Assembly (NCBI GenBank): GCA_964370435.1
Contig: CAYJJG010000024.1
Location: 1 to 21,020, forward strand
DNA length: 21,020 nt
DNA from: CALVGQ01 sp964370435
GTDB taxonomy: Bacteria; Bacillota_I; Bacilli_A; Erysipelotrichales; Erysipelotrichaceae
Reading direction: 5' to 3'
The notes beneath the pieces were generated by a model. The model was not told where the DNA came from. It searched no databases and was given only the letters and a program-made list of their open reading frames with translations. Below are positions 14,853 through 21,020 of the stretch, one piece after another (positions within the stretch are counted from its first letter, which is position 1; every line of letters begins with the position of its first letter). Position numbers and translations under genes: made by a program.

Positions 14853-15557
14853 TTATTTTTTCAATGAGTAGTTCATTGAAAATTTTTGTTTGTATTCATC
14901 AAAAACCTCAGTCATCTTAACTTCTGTATCATAAGGCATTCTTCTGTTGGATTCGGCACACTCAATGTCATAAAAATCATTTTGTGGATTATTTAAGTAG
15001 TGTTCAAACTGTGAAAGTATTTTAATTTCATTGTCATAATGACGTTTAGCTAGTGTTTCTAAGGTATCGCTTATAAAAACAGGAGTAGGGATAACACTAA
15101 TTATTTCGCCCATATCTACGTTTTCATCGATGTAGTGTAATGTTACTCCAAGAGGAATTGAGTTTAAAATACTCCATTTAAATGAATCTAATCCTCTTGC
15201 AGCAGGAATAATTCCAGGGTGAGCATTAATGATTTTTTTATTTTTTAATGCCTGTTCATCTATTAAATTTGCACCAGCAACTATATAAAGGTCACAATCA
15301 TTAGTGATATCTGTATCAACAGCACACGGTACAAATGCAAAATTAAATGCTTTACATAATACCTCTACACTAACAGCCCTATTTTGTATAGGACGATGAT
15401 TAAAATAAACATCTCTTTGTTTTCTAGATTTAAAGGGTAAAGCAAAAACTTTTATTTTATATCGAGGCATAATCTCATTTAAAGAGACCATTGATAATAT
15501 AAGTTGTTCAGTTTTTAAATGAGGTTGATCGTATGTTATGATTCCAATATTTTTCAT
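14853..15557 (-). CDS. formyltransferase-like protein
   Basis: A 234-residue protein with the formyltransferase catalytic core: INAHPGIIPAARG (Asn111, His113), then LGVTLHYIDENVDMGEII with Asp149. In this fold those three residues catalyse formyl transfer from 10-formyltetrahydrofolate. It is shorter than methionyl-tRNA formyltransferase (~310) and lacks its C-terminal domain. The N-terminus (KNIGIITYDQPHLKTEQLI) does not look like PurN. The substrate may be an amino sugar or another amine, or the protein may act as a hydrolase; I cannot say. A GGAGGG site lies just before the ATG, and a possible -10 (TATAAT, 15640-15635, minus) is upstream without a clear -35. It is a single gene. Confidence 0.8.
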   Translation of the reverse strand: MKNIGIITYDQPHLKTEQLILSMVSLNEIMPRYKIKVFALPFKSRKQRDVYFNHRPIQNRAVSVEVLCKAFNFAFVPCAVDTDITNDCDLYIVAGANLIDEQALKNKKIINAHPGIIPAARGLDSFKWSILNSIPLGVTLHYIDENVDMGEIISVIPTPVFISDTLETLAKRHYDNEIKILSQFEHYLNNPQNDFYDIECAESNRRMPYDTEVKMTEVFDEYKQKFSMNYSLKK

Positions 15558-15722
15558 TTTGCCCTCCAGAAAGTAAAAATCAATATAGGTATATCTTAAT
15601 TATGAAGATTTCTATAAAAATTAAGTTTACAAGTATTATATTTATCTATATATAGTGACATAGAACTACTGAAATAACAAGGTTAGGATAAGTTTATCTT
15701 GAAAAACATTAGAATTTAAAAT

Positions 15723-15744
15723 AAAAAAACATCCATAGTGGATG
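15723..15744 (-). terminator. intrinsic terminator of tRNA-Leu
   Basis: On the minus strand CATCCA and TGGATG form a 6-bp stem with loop CTA, directly followed by seven Ts. It lies 12 bases past the tRNA 3' end. Confidence 0.85.
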
Positions 15745-15756
15745 ATTCTTTTATTA

Positions 15757-15840
15757 TGGTGCGCCAAACAAGACTTGAACTTGCACGAGTTGCCTCACAC
15801 GCCCCTCAAGCGTGCGTGTCTGCCATTCCACCACTGACGC
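15757..15840 (-). tRNA. tRNA-Leu (anticodon GAG)
   Basis: An 84-nt class II tRNA. The acceptor stem GCGTCAG pairs with TTGGCGC (two G-U pairs), followed by A and an encoded CCA. The anticodon stem CACGC/GCGTG carries loop TTGAGGG, giving GAG, which reads CUC/CUU leucine codons. A long variable arm, GAG-GCAA-CTC, supports leucine. The T-arm is GCAAG-TTCAAGT-CTTGT. It has its own promoter and terminator. Confidence 0.95.
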
Positions 15841-15852
15841 ATATACTTTATA

Positions 15853-15881
15853 ATTATTAAGTTAAATAATTAAATTGTCAA
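15853..15881 (-). promoter_or_regulatory. tRNA-Leu promoter
   Basis: On the minus strand a perfect TTGACA (15881-15876), a 17-base spacer and AATAAT (15858-15853), about 13 bases before the mature tRNA 5' end at 15840. Confidence 0.7.
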
Positions 15882-15922
15882 GTGTCACTGGCAAGAAAAC
15901 CTTAAAAAATGTTCAGCTATTA

Positions 15923-16327
15923 CTAAATCACATCTGATATATCAATGCTTTCTGGATCAAGTTCTTTTCCTATTAAATCAATTACCTTTTTGTATCCGTC
16001 TCTTTCCTTGAATCGAGTGATTAAAGATGTTGGAATTAAAATTATGTTTTCAACTTTATTCTCAGCTACAAAGGTACGTACTGTAGGAGGGAAACCGTTT
16101 GCCCAAATCGGAAATACTAAAATTATCGTTTCATTATCATCGCATTTTTGATATTTTGCAGGTAGATATTCTTTTTTTGATGACATTTTTCCACCTTTAA
16201 TAAAATTCCAAGCACCATTCCAATTTTCATCATCAGTAATTTGGAATATTGGAAACTGATGTTTTTGTGAGAGAAAGGTTGCGACATTTTTACTTCTATT
16301 GGTTCTAGTATAATAATAAATTTTCAT
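15923..16327 (-). CDS. flavodoxin-like protein
   Basis: A 134-residue flavodoxin-fold protein, probably binding FMN. The N-terminal strand and phosphate-loop region read KIYYYTRTNRSKNVATFL, where flavodoxins have a T/S-rich loop after the first strand. ETIILVFPIWANGFPPTVRTFV matches the second FMN-contact region, in which an aromatic Trp flanks the flavin. Short length (many are 140-170) and the RSKN loop suggest a flavodoxin-family oxidoreductase rather than a classical electron carrier. AGGAGG precedes the ATG and it has a good promoter of its own. Its role is unknown. Confidence 0.8.
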   Translation of the reverse strand: MKIYYYTRTNRSKNVATFLSQKHQFPIFQITDDENWNGAWNFIKGGKMSSKKEYLPAKYQKCDDNETIILVFPIWANGFPPTVRTFVAENKVENIILIPTSLITRFKERDGYKKVIDLIGKELDPESIDISDVI

Positions 16328-16365
16328 ATAGCCTCCTGTTTTAATACATTGTTTTACTTTTATAA

Positions 16366-16393
16366 ATTATACTATAGAGTTTAGTTTCGTCAA
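16366..16393 (-). promoter_or_regulatory. promoter of the flavodoxin-like gene
   Basis: On the minus strand TTGACG (16393-16388, five of six), a 16-base spacer, and a perfect TATAAT (16371-16366), about 40 bases before the ATG. Confidence 0.8.
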
Positions 16394-16478
16394 GTTAAGT
16401 GAATATAAAACACCTATACTTATTGTCGAATAAAAGCCTATTTTAATAATATTTAATAGTCGATATTTACCAAAAATA

Positions 16479-16487
16479 TGTTATAAT
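16479..16487 (+). promoter_or_regulatory. extended -10 promoter of the ezrA operon
   Basis: TGT then TATAAT (16482-16487) forms an extended -10 about 25 bases before the ezrA ATG. No good -35 is present at the expected spacing. Confidence 0.55.
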
Positions 16488-16510
16488 GTTTAAAGTGAAG
16501 GTGGGATAGT

Positions 16511-18241
16511 ATGGAAGATTTTATCAATAATTTTGAGATGGTGGATATCTTGGTTATCCTTGGTGGATTAACAGTTATTGTTGTGCTATTAATATTACAT
16601 AAAAGAAATCAGAAAAGAATGTTTCTTGATACATTATCTGAATATGAAACAGAGTATAATGCTTTAAAAAGCGTTCCGCTTTCTTTTAAGTTCAATAAAG
16701 CAAAGGCAATATCAAAATTAGACGAAGGAACCATGGAAGAGGTAGTAGAATATCAAGGTCTACATGATCGGACAATGGCTAATCTAAAACAAATCGCTAC
16801 GACCCTTGCTGAAACAGAAGATTTAATTCATCTTGGTAAATTTAAACATATCGATAATTCCATTGATGATTTAAAAGAAATGCTTAATTTAGCTAAAGAA
16901 CAAGTTGCTAAACTTAATCTTTATTTAGATAAAACTTTAGAGAAAGAGGTAAAACAGCGTTCTGAAGTAACCGTATTTAAGGACCAATTTAGAACAATTA
17001 AAACTGCACTAAAGGAAAAAGAATCACACTATTCTTTTTGCTGGAGTGCTATTGAAGATAAAATGGTTGCTTGTGAAAAACGGTTTACAGTATTTGAGGA
17101 ATGGATGTATACTTCTGAATTTGAAAATGCTACTAATGAACTTGAGTTAATTCAAGCTGATTTAGAATTTTTAATCTCTTTAGAAGCTACTATCCCTGAG
17201 TTATTAAAAGAAGCTAAAGGGGTTGTTCCGACCATGATTGAGGAAGTTTCTCGCAATTATGCTGTTGAGAAAAGAAAAGGAATTTATTTAGATCATTTAG
17301 AAATTCCACGTAATTTGGAAGTGATTCAAGATATTTTAAAAGAAGATTTAAATAATTTAAAAAATTGTAAATTAGACAATATATTAGATCATTGTGAAGA
17401 CTATAAACTACGCTTAAGTCAACTACAAGTTCAACTTGATCATGAAGTTAAAGCCTATGAAGAGTTGGCAATAGTTGATGATTACAATAATAAGATAGCT
17501 TTTGTTTTCGATGAATTGTTAAGTTATTTTAATCAGCTTAATTTGAATTCGATGACTCATTATGGAATAGATAACTTAGCACAATTGGTTGAAGACTCAA
17601 GTAAAAAAATTAAATCTTTAAAGCTTAAAAAGAATGACGAAATTGAAAAAATGGATGAAGGAAATACAGCATCTAGTGCAATTTTAATAGTTTTAAAAGA
17701 TATTGAGCAACAAGAAGAAATTTTAATGAATGAACTTGTTAAGCTTAAAGAACAAATAGACGGGCTATTAAAAGATGAGCATCGTGCTGTTGATCAATTG
17801 TTGAAATTACAATTAGTTACTAATGAAATTAAGATTAAAGTTAAACAAAACAAATTACCAAGCATTTCTAATCAATTTCATGCTGATTTACAAAAGGCAT
17901 ATGAGTATACCTATGGTGTTGAAAATTTATTAAAAGAAACACCGCTTAATGCACCACTTATTAATGCTTACTTGACGGAGGCACTAGAGTTTATATCAAA
18001 ACTACATGCGAATGTAAATAATATCGTAGGTGTTGCAAAGTGGGTAGAAGATGCTATTGTATTTGGAAATAAGTTTAGATCATCCTATCCAATGATTGAT
18101 TCAGAGTTATCACGTGCTGAGTTACTGTATCGCAATGGTGAATATTCGCAAGCATTAAAAGTTGCTATCGCTTCAATTGAACAGTTATATCCAACATCTT
18201 TTGAACAGAAAATTGAGGAGAATAGTCGCAGTGTCTACTAG
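16511..18241 (+). CDS. ezrA: EzrA, septation ring formation regulator
   Basis: A negative regulator of FtsZ-ring assembly and part of the divisome scaffold in Firmicutes. The 576-residue protein has the family architecture: one N-terminal membrane segment (about 12-29, DILVILGGLTVIVVLLIL) with the N-terminus outside, then an all-helical cytoplasmic rod of spectrin-like repeats rich in Glu, Lys and Leu. The C-terminal FGNKFRSSYPMIDSEL corresponds to the conserved NRYRS-type patch known to matter for midcell recruitment, followed by YRNGEYSQALKVAIASIEQ. GAAGGTGGG precedes the ATG. Its stop overlaps the desulfurase GTG by 11 bases. The ezrA-nifS-thiI grouping is also seen in Bacillus. Confidence 0.93.
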   Translation: MEDFINNFEMVDILVILGGLTVIVVLLILHKRNQKRMFLDTLSEYETEYNALKSVPLSFKFNKAKAISKLDEGTMEEVVEYQGLHDRTMANLKQIATTLAETEDLIHLGKFKHIDNSIDDLKEMLNLAKEQVAKLNLYLDKTLEKEVKQRSEVTVFKDQFRTIKTALKEKESHYSFCWSAIEDKMVACEKRFTVFEEWMYTSEFENATNELELIQADLEFLISLEATIPELLKEAKGVVPTMIEEVSRNYAVEKRKGIYLDHLEIPRNLEVIQDILKEDLNNLKNCKLDNILDHCEDYKLRLSQLQVQLDHEVKAYEELAIVDDYNNKIAFVFDELLSYFNQLNLNSMTHYGIDNLAQLVEDSSKKIKSLKLKKNDEIEKMDEGNTASSAILIVLKDIEQQEEILMNELVKLKEQIDGLLKDEHRAVDQLLKLQLVTNEIKIKVKQNKLPSISNQFHADLQKAYEYTYGVENLLKETPLNAPLINAYLTEALEFISKLHANVNNIVGVAKWVEDAIVFGNKFRSSYPMIDSELSRAELLYRNGEYSQALKVAIASIEQLYPTSFEQKIEENSRSVY

Positions 18242-19367
18242 ATTAGTTTATTTAGATAATGCAGCAACTACAACCGCCGATAAAGAGGTATTAGATACAT
18301 ATAAAGGTTTATTAGTTCAGCATTTTGCAAACAGTGATAGTCTATACGACATCGGAAGTATAGTTTCGACTATGATGGAAAAAAGTCGTAAAGTAATCGC
18401 TGGTTTATTAGAAGTAAATGATAAGGAAGTGTTATTTACAAGTGGTGCTAGTGAGGCTAATAATATGGCTATCAAAGGCATCGCTTTTGCGTGTATGCAA
18501 GATAAAAAACATTGTATAACTACGACAATAGAGCACTCTAGTGTTAAGAATGCTTTTAAGCAACTTGAAGAAGTTTTTGGTTTTGAAGTTACACGTTTGT
18601 CAGTAGATGAATTCGGCCTTATTAGTGTTGAGGAGCTGCGAAGTGCACTGCGAAAAGACACAGCACTTGTTTCAATAATGCACGTTAATAATGAAATCGG
18701 GGTAATTCAGCCAATTGATGAGATAGCTGAAATTGTAAAAAAACAAAGTGGTGCTTATATGCATGTAGATATGGTACAAGCATTAGGAAAACTACGAATT
18801 AATCTTAAAAACATCGATGTAGCCACATTCTCAGCACATAAAATTCATGGTTTAAAAGGAAGTGGTTTATGCATTAAAAAAAATCATGTACCTTTAGTGC
18901 CGCTAATTAGTGGGGGGCAACAAGAATTTATGCTTCGAGGAGGAACAGAAAATGCCTTAGTTAATATTATGTTTGCTAAGACATTAAGGCTAGCTATTTC
19001 TAGACAAGAAAATGTAATGAAACATTGCATGATGCTTAAACAGTATTTGATTAGTGAACTTCAAAAAATAGAGCAAATAAAATTGAATACACCTAACAAT
19101 AGTGTATGTCATATAGTCAACTTTTCAACAAATGTCCCATCAGAAATCATGATGAACGCCTTGAATAAGAAAGGTATAGCTGTTTCTGCTCAAAGTACTT
19201 GTTCTAGCAAAACAAAGAATGCTTCTGATGTATTATTAGCATTAAATAAAAGTTATGAAGAGGCAAGATCATCAATTCGATGCAGTTTTAGCATCGAAAA
19301 CACTAAAGAAGATATTGAATATTTAATAGAGAACATGAAGGAGTGTATCAAAAAATATGGTAATTAA
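18231..19367 (+). CDS. nifS: cysteine desulfurase, NifS/NifZ-type
   Basis: PLP enzyme that takes sulfur from cysteine as an enzyme-bound persulfide. Next to thiI it most likely feeds ThiI for 4-thiouridine in tRNA (the NifZ role in Bacillus). I place the start at GTG 18231, preceded by GAGGAG (18215-18220), giving a protein beginning MSTRLVYLDNAATT. A longer frame from 18162 would add 23 residues deep inside ezrA. Motifs are YLDNAATT, HSSVKNA, the PLP lysine in FSAHKIHGLKGSG, RGGTEN, and the active cysteine in QSTCSSKTKNAS, a short loop typical of group I enzymes. Length is 378 residues. It overlaps ezrA by 11 and thiI by 11 bases, so the three are translationally coupled. Confidence 0.93.
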   Translation: MSTRLVYLDNAATTTADKEVLDTYKGLLVQHFANSDSLYDIGSIVSTMMEKSRKVIAGLLEVNDKEVLFTSGASEANNMAIKGIAFACMQDKKHCITTTIEHSSVKNAFKQLEEVFGFEVTRLSVDEFGLISVEELRSALRKDTALVSIMHVNNEIGVIQPIDEIAEIVKKQSGAYMHVDMVQALGKLRINLKNIDVATFSAHKIHGLKGSGLCIKKNHVPLVPLISGGQQEFMLRGGTENALVNIMFAKTLRLAISRQENVMKHCMMLKQYLISELQKIEQIKLNTPNNSVCHIVNFSTNVPSEIMMNALNKKGIAVSAQSTCSSKTKNASDVLLALNKSYEEARSSIRCSFSIENTKEDIEYLIENMKECIKKYGN

Positions 19368-20550
19368 AACAGATTTAATCTTAATTCGTTATGGAGAATT
19401 ATCTACAAAGGGTAAAAATAGAAAAGATTTTATTTCTAAATTGGTTCAAAATATTAAGTATAGCTTAGCTGAATTTAAAGAGTTAAGCTATATTAAAACA
19501 TTTGATCGTTTATATATTTATTTAAATGATACTGCAGAAGAAGAAGTTTTAACACGACTTACAAAGGTATTTGGTATTAGTTCTTTTTCTTGTGCAGTAA
19601 AAGTGCCTAGTGCTATTGAGGACATTGTAGATATGAGTTTTAATGTTGCAATGAATACTAATGCTAGTACTTTCAAAGTTGTAACTCGTCGTCATGATAA
19701 AAACTTCCCTCATATTAGTGATGAAATAAACCGTTTAGTTGCTACTAAAATACTTAAAAATAGCGAATATAAAGTAGATGTACATCAGCCTGATTTAAAA
19801 ATACAAATCGAAGTTAGAGAGGATGCAACTTACATTATGAAAGAAACCATCAGAGGAGCTGGTGGTTATCCGACAGGGGTTGGAGGAAAAGCATTATTGA
19901 TGCTTTCAGGTGGAATTGATTCTCCAGTTGCTGGTTATCTAACGATGAAAAGAGGTATCGCAATAGAATGTATACATTATGCATCACCTCCATATACATC
20001 CAATAATGCATTAAAGAAAGTAGTTGATTTAGCTAAAAAGATAAGTATATATCAAGGATTTATTAAAATGATTAATATACCATTTACTGAGCTTCAAATG
20101 GCTATTTTTAAACATTGTGACGAAAGTTATGCGATTACTATTATGCGTAGAATGATGTTTCGTATTGCTGAGGAAGTTGCTAATAAACATCGTGCATTAG
20201 CTATCGTAACAGGTGAAAGTGTTGGCCAAGTAGCATCACAAACACTTAACAGTATGGTTTGTATTAGTGATGTGGTAAGGTTACCTATATTAAGACCAGT
20301 TGGATGTTTTGATAAGCTAGAAATCATCGATATTGCAGAAAAAATAGATACCTACAAAACTTCGATATTACCTTTTGAAGATTGTTGTACGATATTTACC
20401 CCTAAGAATCCTACAACGAAGCCAACATTAAAGAAATGTGAATATTATGAAAGTCGATTCGACTTTGAACCATTAGTTCAAAAATGCATCGATGAAGCAG
20501 AAATTTTCTGGGTTAATGCTGCTATAGATGAAAATGAGGATTTATTTTAA
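19357..20550 (+). CDS. thiI: tRNA 4-thiouridine synthase ThiI (without rhodanese domain)
   Basis: Adenylates U8 of tRNA for sulfur insertion, and in some species supplies sulfur for thiamine. The 397 residues comprise an N-terminal ferredoxin-like region (RYGELSTKGKNR at 11-22), a THUMP domain (about 60-165) and the PP-loop pyrophosphatase domain with SGGIDSP (184-190). There is no C-terminal rhodanese domain, as in Bacillus; here a dedicated cysteine desulfurase next door would act instead. AGGAG near 19340 precedes the ATG. The start lies inside the end of the desulfurase gene. A CCTIF motif near the C-terminus provides cysteines. Confidence 0.95.
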   Translation: MVIKTDLILIRYGELSTKGKNRKDFISKLVQNIKYSLAEFKELSYIKTFDRLYIYLNDTAEEEVLTRLTKVFGISSFSCAVKVPSAIEDIVDMSFNVAMNTNASTFKVVTRRHDKNFPHISDEINRLVATKILKNSEYKVDVHQPDLKIQIEVREDATYIMKETIRGAGGYPTGVGGKALLMLSGGIDSPVAGYLTMKRGIAIECIHYASPPYTSNNALKKVVDLAKKISIYQGFIKMINIPFTELQMAIFKHCDESYAITIMRRMMFRIAEEVANKHRALAIVTGESVGQVASQTLNSMVCISDVVRLPILRPVGCFDKLEIIDIAEKIDTYKTSILPFEDCCTIFTPKNPTTKPTLKKCEYYESRFDFEPLVQKCIDEAEIFWVNAAIDENEDLF

Positions 20551-20563
20551 CAATCATTTCCTA

Positions 20564-20582
20564 TAGTTCTCAGCAAGAACTA
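20564..20582 (+). other. small stem-loop between thiI and the next gene
   Basis: TAGTTCT (20564-20570) and AGAACTA (20576-20582) make a perfect 7-bp stem with loop CAGCA. There is no T-run, so it is not a normal terminator; it may be an mRNA processing or stability element. Confidence 0.4.
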
Positions 20583-20610
20583 CACATACTATCATTGAGG
20601 TGAAGATGAT

Positions 20611-20928
20611 ATGAAAAGGTGTAAAGAAAAAGGATTCGTGTTTCAAACTAATGAGGATTCTAATTTTAATCATGAGTTTGCGAATGAATTGGGTGCTGAA
20701 ATCATGCAAGAAAAAATGAATCGCAAAGAAGATTATCTAAGTAAAATTAGTAAAAAAGAATCCGTTAAGGAAGAGGTTGCTGAAGAAATTATTCCGCTGC
20801 ATCAAAATAATAGTACTTATGATGATGTACAAGTGTTTAATAATCAGAATTTTTATAACCGCAAAGAAGAAGCAGAAGATGAATTAACACTAAAAGACAG
20901 AAAAAAATCAAGAGGTTGTAACGGATAA
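20611..20928 (+). CDS. small charged hypothetical protein
   Basis: A 105-residue protein that I do not recognise. It is rich in Glu, Lys, Asn and Asp, has no membrane segment or signal peptide, and carries one cysteine near each end (MKRC and RGCNG). The front contains HEFANELGAEIMQEKM, a plausible helix; the rest (KKESVKEEVAEE, YNRKEEAEDELTLKDRKK) looks disordered or coiled. A GAGGTG site (20597-20602) eight bases before the ATG supports translation. It follows thiI by 60 bases in the same direction, probably cotranscribed. In Bacillus a small spore protein gene lies near thiI, but the SASP signature is absent here. Confidence 0.65.
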   Translation: MKRCKEKGFVFQTNEDSNFNHEFANELGAEIMQEKMNRKEDYLSKISKKESVKEEVAEEIIPLHQNNSTYDDVQVFNNQNFYNRKEEAEDELTLKDRKKSRGCNG

Positions 20929-20945
20929 GGAACAGCCTTAAAAAC

Positions 20946-20969
20946 AAAAAAGCCAGTAAATCCTTGGCT
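20946..20969 (-). terminator. minus-strand intrinsic terminator at the right edge
   Basis: On the minus strand AGCCA and TGGCT form a 5-bp stem followed by TTTTTGTTTTT. It would stop transcription arriving from the right, from a gene or element beyond the window. Confidence 0.5.
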
Positions 20970-20982
20970 ATAGAACATTTTC

Positions 20983-21013
20983 CGGGGTCTAAGTAAAACT
21001 TTCGGGGTCTAAG
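20983..21013. repeat. 20-bp-period direct repeat, possible insertion-sequence end
   Basis: CGGGGTCTAAG occurs at 20983-20993 and again at 21003-21013, each preceded by a run of Ts. The GC content contrasts with the surroundings. Tandem short repeats at the tips are typical of IS21-family elements, whose transposase binds several terminal copies; the window ends too soon to see istA/istB. Identification is tentative. Confidence 0.4.
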
Positions 21014-21020
21014 CTTAATT

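Noticed and set aside
18162..18230. Earlier start for the cysteine desulfurase
   Set aside because: The 23 extra residues are unrelated to the family and lie inside ezrA in another frame; GTG at 18231 has a ribosome site and gives the usual N-terminus.
20611..20928. Alpha/beta-type small acid-soluble spore protein, suggested by position after thiI and the phrase EFANELGAE
   Set aside because: The conserved SASP Gly/Arg motifs (SR-NG-VGG type) are missing, and the protein is too long and acidic.

Overview
The window is AT-rich bacterial DNA with strong AAGGAGG-type ribosome binding sites, sigma-A-like promoters, intrinsic terminators, a zinc-less S4, an EzrA homologue and ATG/GTG starts. This points to a low-GC Bacillota, plausibly Erysipelotrichia-like; that placement is inference. 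Genes use TGG for Trp and mostly end in TAA or TAG, so code 11 fits.

Left end (1-1900): a decaying stretch. A terminator hairpin abuts an open frame that looks like the N-terminal piece of tldD joined to most of pmbA. It is followed by a DUF898/YjgN-like gene with an in-frame TGA and a frameshift, and then a start-stop sequence that faintly resembles the start of ribosomal protein L9.

Centre-left (1921-9116): a complete shikimate operon, aroB-aroC-aroEK(fusion)-aroF-aroA-tyrA-aroQ, tightly packed or overlapping. It covers all seven steps to chorismate, plus prephenate dehydrogenase for tyrosine. Its leader is the most interesting thing in the window: promoter, good Shine-Dalgarno, a 16-residue leader peptide MKKFNFCNAYYFYFIN with seven Phe/Tyr codons, then five RNA segments that can pair alternately (1:2, 2:3, 3:4, 4:5), the last pair being an intrinsic terminator just before aroB. 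This is a ribosome-mediated Phe/Tyr attenuator in a lineage where such operons are more often under T-box or protein control. No T-box motif is visible. The DAHP synthase also carries an N-terminal regulatory-type domain, so two levels of aromatic control are likely.

Centre (9125-13706, minus strand): a low-specificity threonine aldolase, rpsD with its own promoter and a long structured leader with pseudoknot-type pairing (S4 autoregulation), and a large membrane-anchored protein with a Rossmann domain and a C-terminal bacterial RyR-like domain.

Right half: a TIM-barrel sugar isomerase/epimerase (+), a formyltransferase-like protein (-), tRNA-Leu(GAG) (-) with promoter and terminator, and a short flavodoxin-like protein (-). 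The translationally coupled operon ezrA-nifS-type cysteine desulfurase-thiI (+) then links cell-division control with sulfur transfer for tRNA thiolation/thiamine; the same gene grouping is known from Bacillus. A small charged protein of unknown function follows. The window ends in a minus-strand terminator and a 20-bp-period direct repeat that may be the end of an insertion sequence.
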